This document shows, in pieces, positions 35,130-46,669 of a stretch of DNA of 64,000 bases; the stretch's first letter is position 1, and each line of letters starts with the position of its first letter. The position numbers and the translations under genes were made by a program. The notes beneath the pieces are model-generated. The model was not told where the DNA came from and did not search any database. It saw only the letters and a program-made list of their open reading frames with translations. Origin of the DNA: Chloranthus sessilifolius (taxonomy: Eukaryota > Streptophyta > Magnoliopsida > Chloranthales > Chloranthaceae); assembly GCA_021018995.1 (NCBI GenBank), contig CM037590.1, positions 68,791,597 through 68,855,596 of the forward strand. The letters run 5' to 3'.

Positions 35130-35450
35130 TTGATTGCCTTGAATCAAATGATGAGATTATTTATCGTCCCAATCTTCCACAAAATAGATCTTGCCCAATC
35201 TTCCACACAATAGATCTTGTGATCATGTCCCAACTATCATACGGTCAGATCTCTATTTCAGTTGGCACACATCCCCAAAAGTGACACTTGAGAACCCTTT
35301 CTCGGAAAGCCTATGATCACTATCACTTTTGGGGATGTGTGCCACAGAAATCAACATTTGATCATTTAATAGGCCATGATCTTAAGATCTATTGTGTGGA
35401 AGATTAGGATAGAAAACCATATCCATCGTCAAATTCAAGGAAGTCGACGA
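35130..35450. repeat. Fold-back repeat copy
   Basis: Opposing arms (CCTTGAATCAAATGATGAGA..CCCAATCTTCCACA and its inverse near 35375-35430) flank a centre with two inverted ACTTTTGGGGATGTGTGCC copies. The left arm has an internal tandem duplication of CCCAATCTTCCACA.AATAGATCTTG. Confidence 0.65.
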
Positions 35451-35854
35451 TCTTTTATGGTGGAAATGCATCTTCACAGAAGAAGAAAAGAAGAAAAAAA
35501 AAAAAAAAAAAAAGGGGTGCAAATAACGACCCCCTTATTCTTATTGTTATTTTAATTATCCGTTAGTACGAGTATCTCAGTTCTGTTCTTAATATTGTAG
35601 GCCTGATTTAAATGGGCTGGGCTAAACAGGGCTTCTAGGCCTGATGAAAAATTGGGTCATCACATGCTTAACACAAGCCCGGCCTCACGCATTGACAACC
35701 CCCCAAAAAAGGCCATTAGTAATTCTGGCCCAAAAGATCTTATTATAAAGGAGTGGGCTTAGGCTGGGCCTATTAAAAATCACAAAAATGCAAGCCCATG
35801 CTGGGCCCATTGCCACCCAAAACTGTAGTATCTGTGAGATGATCACCGTTCTAC

Positions 35855-36115
35855 CCATGATATAAAAAATCGGCCAGATACCGATACGTATCGGTATCTC
35901 AACTCGGTTATCGGTATCGACTGATGCAAGCCCATATCGACTGATACCTCTATTTTTTTATTTTTTATTTTTAAAAAAAATAGGCCGATAAGTATCAGTA
36001 TTGGCCCCGATAAAAAAAAAAAAAAAAAAAAGTATCAGTATTGGCCGATATGTATCAGCCGAGTCGTATCGGTCCTCCATGGACCGATAGCAGAGTCCGA
36101 TACCGATTTTGACAG
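35855..36115. mobile_element. GATACGTATCGG-family element
   Basis: It starts near AAAAATCGGCCAGATACCGA and ends near GAGTCCGATACCGATTTTGA, with AGTATCAGTATTGGCC repeated on both sides of an A-tract. Ends approximate a terminal inverted repeat; a target duplication is not resolved. Confidence 0.5.
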
Positions 36116-36165
36116 CTTGGTTCTACCAACCCATAAGGAATTCATACCATATTCGTATCGTCTCA

Positions 36166-36303
36166 GCCTCTCAGGTGAACTATGTTCGTAAACATTTTCA
36201 GATCATCTCTAGGCTCAAAAGGTCTTTAAAAAAAAGATTCTTGTATGCTAGAGGTGAGTTGATCACTGAGTCTGAGAGGAAGAAACTAAAACAAGAATCT
36301 TAA
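36166..36303 (+). other. Unrecognised basic ORF, possible exon remnant
   Basis: The + strand reads VNYVRKHFQIISRLKRSLKK then RFLYARGELITESERKK and a stop at 36303. It is preceded by an acceptor-like CCTCTCAG. The charged, helix-like content looks more like real protein than the surrounding noise, but I recognise no family. It overlaps the expected 3' UTR region of the PMT gene on the other strand. Chance is a serious alternative. Confidence 0.2.
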
Positions 36304-36519
36304 TTCTCGGCTTGCCTGCAGTTCCAATGACCTGAGAGTGATCCAATATATTCCGAAGAAAGAAAATCAAACCAACTTAGATGTTCTACTACATATGATA
36401 CACAATTTAAAACACATGCTGGGGGTTTAGCATAGGAAAAAATGGATAAAATGCACTCCCTCTTGAAATGGAAGTTGAACTTGATGATCCCGAATTAATG
36501 ATAAGCCACATCGAGTATT

Positions 36520-36718
36520 TCATGGCCGCCAAATGGTTTTCCGTGCACAGAGGAGGCCCTCCTTTTCTTTGGAATATGTCATTCTGATCTCCCAATGTAA
36601 TGATCTCAAAATCGATTCTAAAGGATCCAATATCTCCACCTTATCACGGATAATTACCCAACCTCCGGGCCGTAGTATTCTATCCATCTCAACCACAATC
36701 CCAATAGGCTGTTTACAC
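36520..36718 (-). CDS. PMT28: PMT28-like exon 8 (residues 645-710, stop)
   Basis: The acceptor is AATTTTCAG. The exon encodes [58 protein letters not shown] and RKTIWRP, with stop TGA at 36522-36520. The ending matches the usual PMT C-terminus. Confidence 0.93.
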
Positions 36719-38763
36719 CTGAAAATTCACAAGATTAAATAGCTGTGGGGATCATAACGAATATCATCGAGAATTTTGATAGCTAAGAAATACAGTTCAG
36801 TAACTGCTTTAATCAGTTGGGGTATCTAAATGATATCAACAGGGCTGGATGCAAAACATGCAGATCAAAAGTTAATAAGTAAACCATGTTGGTCTTTTCA
36901 TGAAAATTCAACTTTTCAGTCAAATGATATTAAAATTTTAATTCAATATGCTCTGATTGCCGTTGATTATGATAAGAGAGGTCGGATCTTCAAACGTGAT
37001 AAAACCCCCTTTATTCCTGGCAAAACCTAGCCCTATCCATCTACTACTTCCCTCTTGCTTTGGCATTGTTGCCTTCGTTACTTGCTTTGCTTTTTTCTTT
37101 TTTTTTGTTGATTGTACCCATTTTGGTCTCTTTAATGTTATACGGTAGGGATCCGCTAACCCCAAATTCTTGAATCATGGCCCATTTACCAAAACTGTGT
37201 GGAACAGGAGCTAGTCCACAACACTCGTAGCAGGAAATTAGTTTTGAATCTTTTGTTTCAGATGTCTTGCTATGAGTCCTAGTAGGCAGTTAGTTTTTTA
37301 TATAGTTTGAATCCTTTGTTTTATGGGTATGCTGGGCTCGGCCTTGAGGTTGCAATATTATCAACCTTCCATTGTGCTACAGACCCAAGCTCTAGAGATT
37401 GAATGCCTTGCTAACCACCTTAGTGGGCAATTGTGTCTTTTCCTTTTCTTAGGGATAATTCACTACTTAGATATTACATTCTTTCTTTTTAACCTTTGCA
37501 TTGTATACTGCTTGCAATCTTCCTTACACCCCTTTTCAAGTCCAAGAACGCAGAGGTAAGCGGTGAGACACTTGTCATCCTCACAATTGCATATAAGGTA
37601 ACCCCTTTTCCCTTTTCTTTTAATTTCATTGAATTAGTTAGTTTATTTTTTACCTAGTAGCAGACACTTGAGAAAGGCATGCATGTATAATTTTGTAGGA
37701 CTTACAGAGAACAAAGGAAAAAGGATGTACGCTTCTATGGCCTTAGTGTAAAGACCATAGATGGTGTTCATGAAAATATGATAACAACGGGCCCAAGGTA
37801 CTTTTATGTTTATATCGTCATTTTCACCATTAATCACATCCCCAGGTGCCTCCCCTCAAATCTTGTGTTGTGTGTGTGTGCGTGTGCATGCGAGCGTGGT
37901 GTGTGTGTGCGCGTGCATGCGAGCGTGGTGTGTGTGTGTGTGTGTGTTTGTGTGCAGGAGGTCAGGTGTGTGTGCGCGCATGTGCATGTGCATGTGCATG
38001 TGTGTGCGTGCTTGCACGGATGGGGATGTTCTTATACTCCCTACCATGAAATCCATCATACACATGTAATGGATGAATTCTCATCTCCCCCGATCATGGA
38101 TCAAAATATCGTCCGATGCCGATACGTATCATCCGATACGTATTGGTTTTGGACCATAACGATATGGTAAAATGGGTTTTTATTGCCCCCCTTAAAAAAC
38201 AATCAGATTATCGTTCAATATATCGTTTATATAATCCGTATCGTTCAATGTATCGTTCGTATCGTTCAATGTATCGTCCGATAATTTCAAATTATCGGTT
38301 TTGATGTTTTTTTTGTTTTTATTTTTTTGAAAAAAAATCGGAAAGTATCGTCCGGAACCGATACATATCGTCCGATACGTATCAGTTTTGGGGCTGTACG
38401 ATACATATCGAAAAACCGCGATTTTAATACTTACCCCAATCATGCCTAACTCTCAACAATAGCTTTGGTACAAATCTCCAACTATAATAGAACAAATAAC
38501 CATAGTTGTCAAGGCCACACTATAGCCTCGCCGTAGCATCACCATGGCGAATAGCGATGGAAAACGCTATATATAACCAAATAGCCATGATGGTTAAATA
38601 GTGACGCTATAGCGTCGCCATGGCGGAATAGCATTATAGAGTCGCTATTTAATTTTTTGGATAATAACATATAATACTTATAAGTTATGATATTTTTATA
38701 ATATATAAGTTACAAAAGTTAATTTACTAGTTACAAAACTCAACTTATAAGTTATAAAATCTT

Positions 38764-38811
<48 letters not shown>

Positions 38812-41454
38812 ATCATGACTACCAACACCGTAAACCTGTATTTTTAATGTTCTGTATTTGTTGATATTTCATATTTATTTCTTTATACTTACCATGTTAC
38901 AAATTTGTTGATATTTCATATTTATTTGCATTTATTGATATTTGTTTATTATTAGAATATGAAATCCTCAATATTATAATCAAAGTAGATGTTTTAGTAG
39001 TTGAATTTTTTTCTTTCTACTTTTTTTTTCTTATATAAAAAATATAAAAAAAATAATACTACTAATTAATAGATAAAGTAATTAAAAAAAATTATAATAA
39101 TAAATAGTCTTGCCATGGCTTCGCTATGGCCACGACATGGCGTAGCGAGCCTCTTCGCCATGACTTCGTCACACCGCCTTAACTACCTTGCAAATAACTA
39201 ACTCATATGATCGTTTTTTGATGAGTAAACTGGGATTGAACCTCCAACCTCAAGATTGCAACATTTTCAACCTTCCGATTGAGATACTGCCTATCTAATT
39301 CCTATGGCATGAATCATTAACTGGGCATACTTAAAACAAGAGTACTGTGGCTAAGATGGGTTTCTAGAACCTAAGATTGGCAATTTAGAGGTTTGCCATT
39401 GTTTAAGGTATGTTGGGTTCAACAGATTTGACTCTTGAGGAACATCTTGCATAGTATAACCATCTTTATAATAGCTTAGCTTTATCAGCAACTTGCTATG
39501 TTATGGAAAATGTGATCAAGCACAGAATCCGTGATTTTGGTTAAATGATTCAAAAGTATAAATGAAGGCTTTCCCCCCTTACAGATTTAGTAAGGCGAGG
39601 GAAGAAGCATCACTAATAAGTAAATCTATAAAAAAGGAGCTACAAGTATCAGTAGATGTGTACCTGTTCTTGAGCCGTGAGAACAAATGGTCAGCATGCA
39701 AAAGGTCGTACGACCTCGGGTAAGTGCTGAAGGACTCGCACCAATCATGGTAGATGCCGAGAAGGCCCCGCTCATAAATAATAGGTAGCGTGTCTGGAGC
39801 ATTGACTGGTATCACATTCATCACCCAAACATTTTGCGATGCTAGGGCTGCTGCAAACCTGTATGGTTATATCCAAGGTATCAAACTCGGTATCGATATC
39901 AGGTATCGATCATTTTTATTTTATTTTTGACAAGTAAAAAAAAGAAAAATAAAAAATAAAATAAAATAAGGTTTTTATTGATCAGTATTGGCCAGTACCG
40001 AGACAAATCAGCCAATACTAGCTCGTATCGGTTCTCGGCTAAGTTTTGACACCATGGTTACATCTACATTGAGTATGAATAAGCTTTTGTTTTGCAGTTG
40101 CAAGAGAAAATATTCCTAAGACATGTACTGAGCATTCCGAGGATCAGAATCGCTGGAAGTTGGTCTTCAGATTAGAGTTCTGGTAAGTAAATGGAATTTC
40201 CAGTTTTAAAAAATGACTAATAAGGTGTCACCTATATCAATAGATAAAACATTCACAAGTGCACTTATTTTGCCACATGGTACTCATCTTTGACCAATCC
40301 AAGTCGTCCAAGTGGAAAATCATTATGTGATCCAATGTTAACCTAAAATGGGTGCCCACTAGAGGAGTCTAACCATTCGATCCAGTCTCTTTACGATAGA
40401 CCTGTTCATATCAAATGTAGGGTCCATATTGAAGTATTTGGGTTGGATGGTACTGATCCAATTATGGTATTGTATCGGGGCTAAGTGTAGTTTACATTAT
40501 GCATATCCATTTTAATGAAAGGGATTGCTAAAACAATGTGTACAATGTGGGCCAAAATTATGCTGATGTGAGTGCCATCTGTCAATGCAGCTGACCAAAG
40601 TCAATCTCTAAAAAATATCAGAAGGAAAAAAAAGGCAAAAAAAAAAAACCATGTAAAAGAAAAGAGTGACAAAACATATGCATAGAGAAAGAGACTGAAT
40701 AGAAAGACTGATGGTTAGGGAGTATGAGAAGGAGCAGAATGGGATATAGTACAAGGTGTTCTTTATGAATACTTTTGAAGTATGAGCATTTTCAGTGACT
40801 GGCAGGAGGGTATTTAAGGAGTATTTAAAATCATTAAAATAACTGCTTCTTTGAAGAAAAGTTGTTCAAAAAACTAAAATGAGCAGGAAAGGAATCAATA
40901 ACTTCAGTTTATTAAACTATAAAATTCACATTGAGGAAAACAATTGAATAAAAAAATGAAAAGACAAGTTTTTGGACTAGTGCTTAAAACAGTGTTGGAT
41001 CCATAATTAATCCTATGGATCCATGGGATTGATGGATCATTTTATATCCCATAGTTTCAGAACATAGATCAAGCCAATGCTCACAACTCGTACTAAAACA
41101 CTTTACTCAACCAAGCCTCAAGTCCAACTCTGGCGGAGAGGATCACAGAATTTGGATGTTTGTGGCCAGTGTGTTTTCAGTGAGATCTTGAAATTCTTTC
41201 TTTGATGAAAGAGGTCTTGAAAAAATTGGTTGAAATTCTCATGCTCCTCCTCAGACGATAAACTTTGCTTGGATGACAGCTTTGGACAAAATCCGAACCA
41301 TTGAATCATCGTGAAGGAATCAAGTTCAAGGTTGGGCGATTCCTAACCAATGGTCCCCATGTGTGACCAATATTAAGGCAGTAGGGCTTGAGCCTGTAGC
41401 ACAATGGAAGGTTGACAATAGTGCAACCTCAAGGTCATAGGTTAGAGCCCAGCC

Positions 41455-41488
<34 letters not shown>

Positions 41489-44400
41489 CCATTGTGAGGT
41501 TAGGAGACTTCATGTATTTACCAAAATGCCATCCCACGAGGGCATTTTGGTCAGGGGACAATGTTAACCTCACAATGAAGAGGGTGGGGTTAGCATATAT
41601 ATATATATGAAGTGGATCATCTCCTTATACGTTGTAGTTTTGCGCAAAGGTTTTCGGGCATTTTCTAAGGATGTTTGGATGGTAAGTGTGCTTCCAAGAC
41701 TAGTTTGGGACCTTCTGAGCTCTTGGAAAAGGGCGCGTTCTCGAACGTTATGTTGTATTCTTTGCAACTCATTTGATGCTTGTGGAACGAAAGGAACAAA
41801 TGTATTTTCCAAGAAAAGGACTGCACTTCCTGAGTATTGTGAGGAGGATCAACAGTCAAATTTTCTCATGGCATTGCAGATAAAGCCATTCATTTCATCT
41901 GAGTGGCTTGATGAGGTGGCAGGACCGTGTTTTGTGCATGACTCGTTTTTTTTATAAAAAATTCTGCTATCGATTGAAAAAAGAGTTTCACGTTGAACTC
42001 CTTTTACGCATGCCTATAATTTAAAAGGGAGCCACTACTTGCACATAGAAACTCAGCCTTTGCACACGAAAATATACAAATTTCCTTACAAAAGGACCAG
42101 TTTCCGTGTGCGAAAGGCCAGTTTCCATGTGCAAGTAGTGGCTCCCAATTTAATATTTTGTCACAATCAACTCTGCTACAAGAGAAACAAAGAAAATTTT
42201 AAATGTTATTCTTTTAAGGATTTTTTTGCATTTACCCCTGAGATACTCATTTACACTACATCCCCCACCCCACCCCGGTGTTTCACTATTTACACTGCGG
42301 CCCTTGCTTTTGTGTTTCTATTACTTATTATCCCTACAGTGAATGATCAACCATTGACTGTTAGAGAACTAATCTTGACTACTTTGAATCAAACAATGGA
42401 GATAGTTTTTCACCTAATGAATCTTGAGATTGGGAGCCTACCACCAAGCAGTCAAATTTTGATTCCACATGGCAGCCAACCCAAAAAGTTAACATGATCA
42501 TGGTTGTACATCAAACGTGGTCCTTGGATCACTATTTGAGATGGGTGCCATGTTAATAAAAATCAGACATTTTGATTGTAGCCCCATGATCTCAAGATCC
42601 ACTAGGCCAAAGATCCGGGCAAAAAGAAATCTTCATCATTTCATTTAAAGCAGTCAAAGTATATTTTGTCGAAGAGTTGGTCACTATAGGGATAAATGAG
42701 TAATGGAATCACAAAAGCAAGGGCCATACTGTAAATAGGCGAAACACGGGGTGCGGAGTATAAATAGGACATATCTCGCGCGCACGTGTGTGTGTGTGTG
42801 GGTGGGTGGGGTTGTCAATGCACAAAACCTGTATTTTAATCAAAACATACACAGGTTCCATAGCATACCCTCCATGCACGGCTTTCATGTCCATTATATT
42901 CCGGACATTTGACCAATCGATGTCCATTCCATTGAGATAAGATTTGTCAACAATATCCTTCCAGCGTTTATTGTCTGCAACCAAACCTTCCCTATGATTG
43001 CTCAACCAATCAGGAAAAGTTGCAAGTCTCTGGGGCCATTCCTCGGGCCAGTCGGTTCCGTGTTGTTCAATGGAAGATGGAACTGGCAGTAAGCAGATTT
43101 TCATGGGAACATACCTACAGAAACAAGTTGCAACCCTAAGCAACTAAACTAAAAGGGTACCTCCATTTGTGCCAACAAGTTTTCTGAAAGCACCAACATC
43201 AGAAACCCATTGACTGCTTGGAATCAGAAGATGAAAATGGTTTTTTCACCCCGATATTCCACAAAATGAATCTTGAGATCATCAGACGGACAGTTTTTAT
43301 TCCACGTGTCACTGATCCCAAAGAAATTCATTTTGTGGAATATCAGGGAGGAATAAAAAAATTCATTTCACCCCGATTAGGGCCACGTTTTGGGTCTGTG
43401 CCATGTGGAATAAAAAACTGACCGTCTGATGGCACGTTGATGGTCTCAAGATTTATTTTGTGGAATATCAGGGTGAAAAATCGATCTTCATCGTCTGATT
43501 CCAAGCAGTCAATGGGTTTCGGAGGTTGGCGCTTTCAGAAAACCTGGCGCGAATAGAGGTACCCAAACTATAGAATGGAAGTAAAAATTGATATAAAATC
43601 AAGAACAAATGATTATATTCATATATACTATACCATGGTAAAAAAGCAAGCTCATCCAAGCTTACCAGGCTGCATCTGGGTTTTCATCTTCCTTGCACAT
43701 AGGAGGGATTTTTCTCCTCCTTAGCTCATATATCTCATTGGTTGCTGGCTTCTGATATATCTTTATACCCACATCGCTTATTTCGTCTGTTTTGTGAGCT
43801 AGGATATTCCAACAGATAGATGCCATCAATGTTGACACTGCTGCAAAGTAGAACATCATAAGAGAATTGAGAAATCGATATAAACAAGAGCCGGTATTAG
43901 GTACCTAACCGGATCAACAGTGGCAGTGCTCGGGTCAACTCCTTCGGTCCAAATGGTCAAGCCTCGGGAACTGCACAACTATTGATGACCGCTCAAATCA
44001 GCAAAAGTTCGTCTTTGACCTTTTACTGATTTGGTGCTCAAAAGTTCCAGTGCACTGTCCAAGGTATGCAATTTGAGATTTATCTGAGCACCAGTGCTGG
44101 CACTTGGGTTGGGTACCTTATACTAAGTCTATAAACAGAGTCACGTTACCGTGCTGTAGAAGTTGACATAAACCTATGAAGTACAAACTGTCTGAAGTCA
44201 ATGAATGTATAGGGAAATGAAGGATAGGTGTAAATGATGTAATGCTAACAAAAGGAACATCAAAGATTAAAATCCCGGTACCAATCTTCGCTGATATTGG
44301 GATGTATCATCTCAGGTATCGGGTGTTGTCACAGATGTCAGTGAAACAATATACTACCAATTATATGCGTCGGGCAATACCTGAGACAATACATTTGACT

Positions 44401-46621
44401 CAGATGGTTCCGATACTGCTACGTTTCGCACAATGCGCCTTGATTGTTAGAGATGTAATATGTTGTAAAATATGTGTTAGTGAGCAACACTAGATACACT
44501 TGTATGAGAGATGTGCATAGTGGGTTTTAGTCCCACATTGTGTAAAATGTAATTGGTCTTTATGTAACCCTCTATCTTGGAACTCAAAACATATTGGAAT
44601 AGCAACAACGTAGTCTTTTGTGGTTATTGTGCACTCTCCTCTCTCTCCCTCTTTCTCCTCTCTCTCTCCAATAAACCCTAAATGGGTATCTTCTCTTCTT
44701 TAGTAATTAGCCTCTTTATTTTTTATATCGTCCAAGATTTTGAACTATAAGGAACATGCAAATGAGAACCCCAAACTTCATCAAGTCAATTAAAGAAGAA
44801 TATTAAAGATATGAATGTTCATTTCACCATGGGTAAAAATCTCGGACAATACCAGTACACATCCAATGTATCATTTGTGTCGGATGATACATTGGTTTTT
44901 TCAATGTATCGGACGATACATTCAATGTATTGTCTGGTTTAATTTTTTTTTTAGAAAGGGTCACTTTAGTATCGGCAACACATTCAATGTATCGGCAATA
45001 CATTTGAAAAAAAATTGTACTGGCGATATATTGAAAAATGTATCAGCGATACATTCAATGTATCGGCCAGTACAAACGGTATGTATCGCCCCTGGAGCTG
45101 GACGATACGTATCGGATTTCCGAGAATTTGACCCATGAGTTTCGCAACCAGTTATACAATCATCCTGTAACAATTTAATCAGCATTAATAAAAATTTTGG
45201 CTTTTATGGTTTACAATGGTGTCAGAATCATAATATGTAGTAACGTATGGGAGAAGAAACTATCCCTCTTTGGAAGGAGACAAAAACACCAAAGTACATA
45301 TATGAAATGTTAAGGTATCTTTCATAGTCATAACTTACAAGGAAATCTGTTTCCCTTACAAATATTTCTTGGTCCAGCAACTATAGCATCTTCCTAATTA
45401 AGTTCCAACATATCATTAATAAGAAATCTGTTCTAGGTGGTTTTGGCTATAATATTTTCAGGGCTATTTAACAAAATCCTGGAAAGTAAAACAATATCAT
45501 TTCACTCAACAACTAGACTGCACTCAATTTATCAATGAATAGTGGAAAATTACAACAATAGTGATATTACACAAATGGTGAACCCCTCTTTACCTCATGA
45601 CTGTGTGAATGTGTGCATATCTATATATATACACCATTCTTCACTATGAAACCACAACTCTAATCAAGCAAGAAGAATCCCATTTTCCTTACCAGCTATT
45701 TTATGAACCGCTTAGGGTTTGATTCATGAATTCTAAAATGATTTGTGAAAACATAAAGACCCAATCACAAACTTTTCAGAATCTCACATTTAGAGCATGT
45801 ACCGAGGACTGGAAGTCAAACCATTACCTTAGGGTTAAAAAGAACTAAACGCCTAACAGCCTAAGTCATAAACTACAAAATAAGTAATCCGTACTTAGAT
45901 ATAGGCTGCAGAATATAAATATATGCAAGTGCATTCTTGAATGCACATAAACATGTAGTACATATATAATAAATAATTTTTTGGGTGGAAAAGACAAATA
46001 AACAATAGGATTCATTAAAAGCTTGAGCTTCAATTGAGGTCACACCTTCTTCCCTTTCTATATCTCCATGGTTGGTTGACAAAACAAAGTATCCTCCAGG
46101 CCGCAAAATCCTATTCATCTCTAAAAGAAGCTTTCCATCTACAAAAGATAAGAGATTTATGTTGAAATTTCATAAATTAAGTGATAATATATGTGATATA
46201 ACATAACTTTCCACCAAATACAAACCATTGGAATGCCAATGAATGTTGCATCCTCCACAATGGATAGCATCAAAAGCAGCACTAGGGAAGGGAAGCCGTC
46301 TTGTTACCATGGTATCAATTACTGCTGGAAATCCGCGCTCAAGGACAACCTGGGCTAGATCTGCTTGATCATCCTTCAATCCCAAAGATAATGTCAAGAC
46401 CTCCTTATCGAGCAGAGCAGCCCCAAAGCTAGCATCAGCGCACCCAATATCCAATACTACACGAATATTCTTCCCCCATTCAATATCTGGTGCCATCTAT
46501 AAAAGAGAAGCAAGTTTTAAAACATAGCGAGAAGATTTATGCCTGATATGAACAATCTTTCCAACATGACTTCCATAAATAGCAAAAAGTTAGTAGATAT
46601 AATAAGCAATAGTCACAAAAG

Positions 46622-46669
<48 letters not shown>

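Larger units (their letters stand above)
24431..36519. other. Intergenic region, no convincing gene
   Basis: About 12 kb of AT-rich DNA downstream of the PMT gene. Listed separately are the MITEs, fold-back copies, tandem repeats and two weak coding hints I could recognise. The stretches 28900-30530, 32140-34640 and 36304-36519 hold nothing I can name beyond scattered diverged words such as AGAATCTGAG shared between 29.8, 31.6 and 33.3 kb. Confidence 0.5.
36719..39663 (-). other. PMT28-like intron 7 (2945 bp)
   Basis: GT-AG intron. It contains SINE-like copies, a GT-rich tract, a GATACGTATCGG-family element and a 690-bp hAT element. Confidence 0.85.
39859..42868 (-). other. PMT28-like intron 6 (3010 bp)
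   Basis: GT-AG intron with the exon-7-proximal MITE, a SINE-like copy, a palindromic MITE, a LINE scrap, a Mutator-like MITE and a fold-back repeat. The stretch 40183-41380 shows nothing I can name. Confidence 0.85.

Noticed and set aside
37778..38170. Cys/Val-rich ORFs on both strands
   Set aside because: Products of the GT-rich tract; no start context, no splice support.
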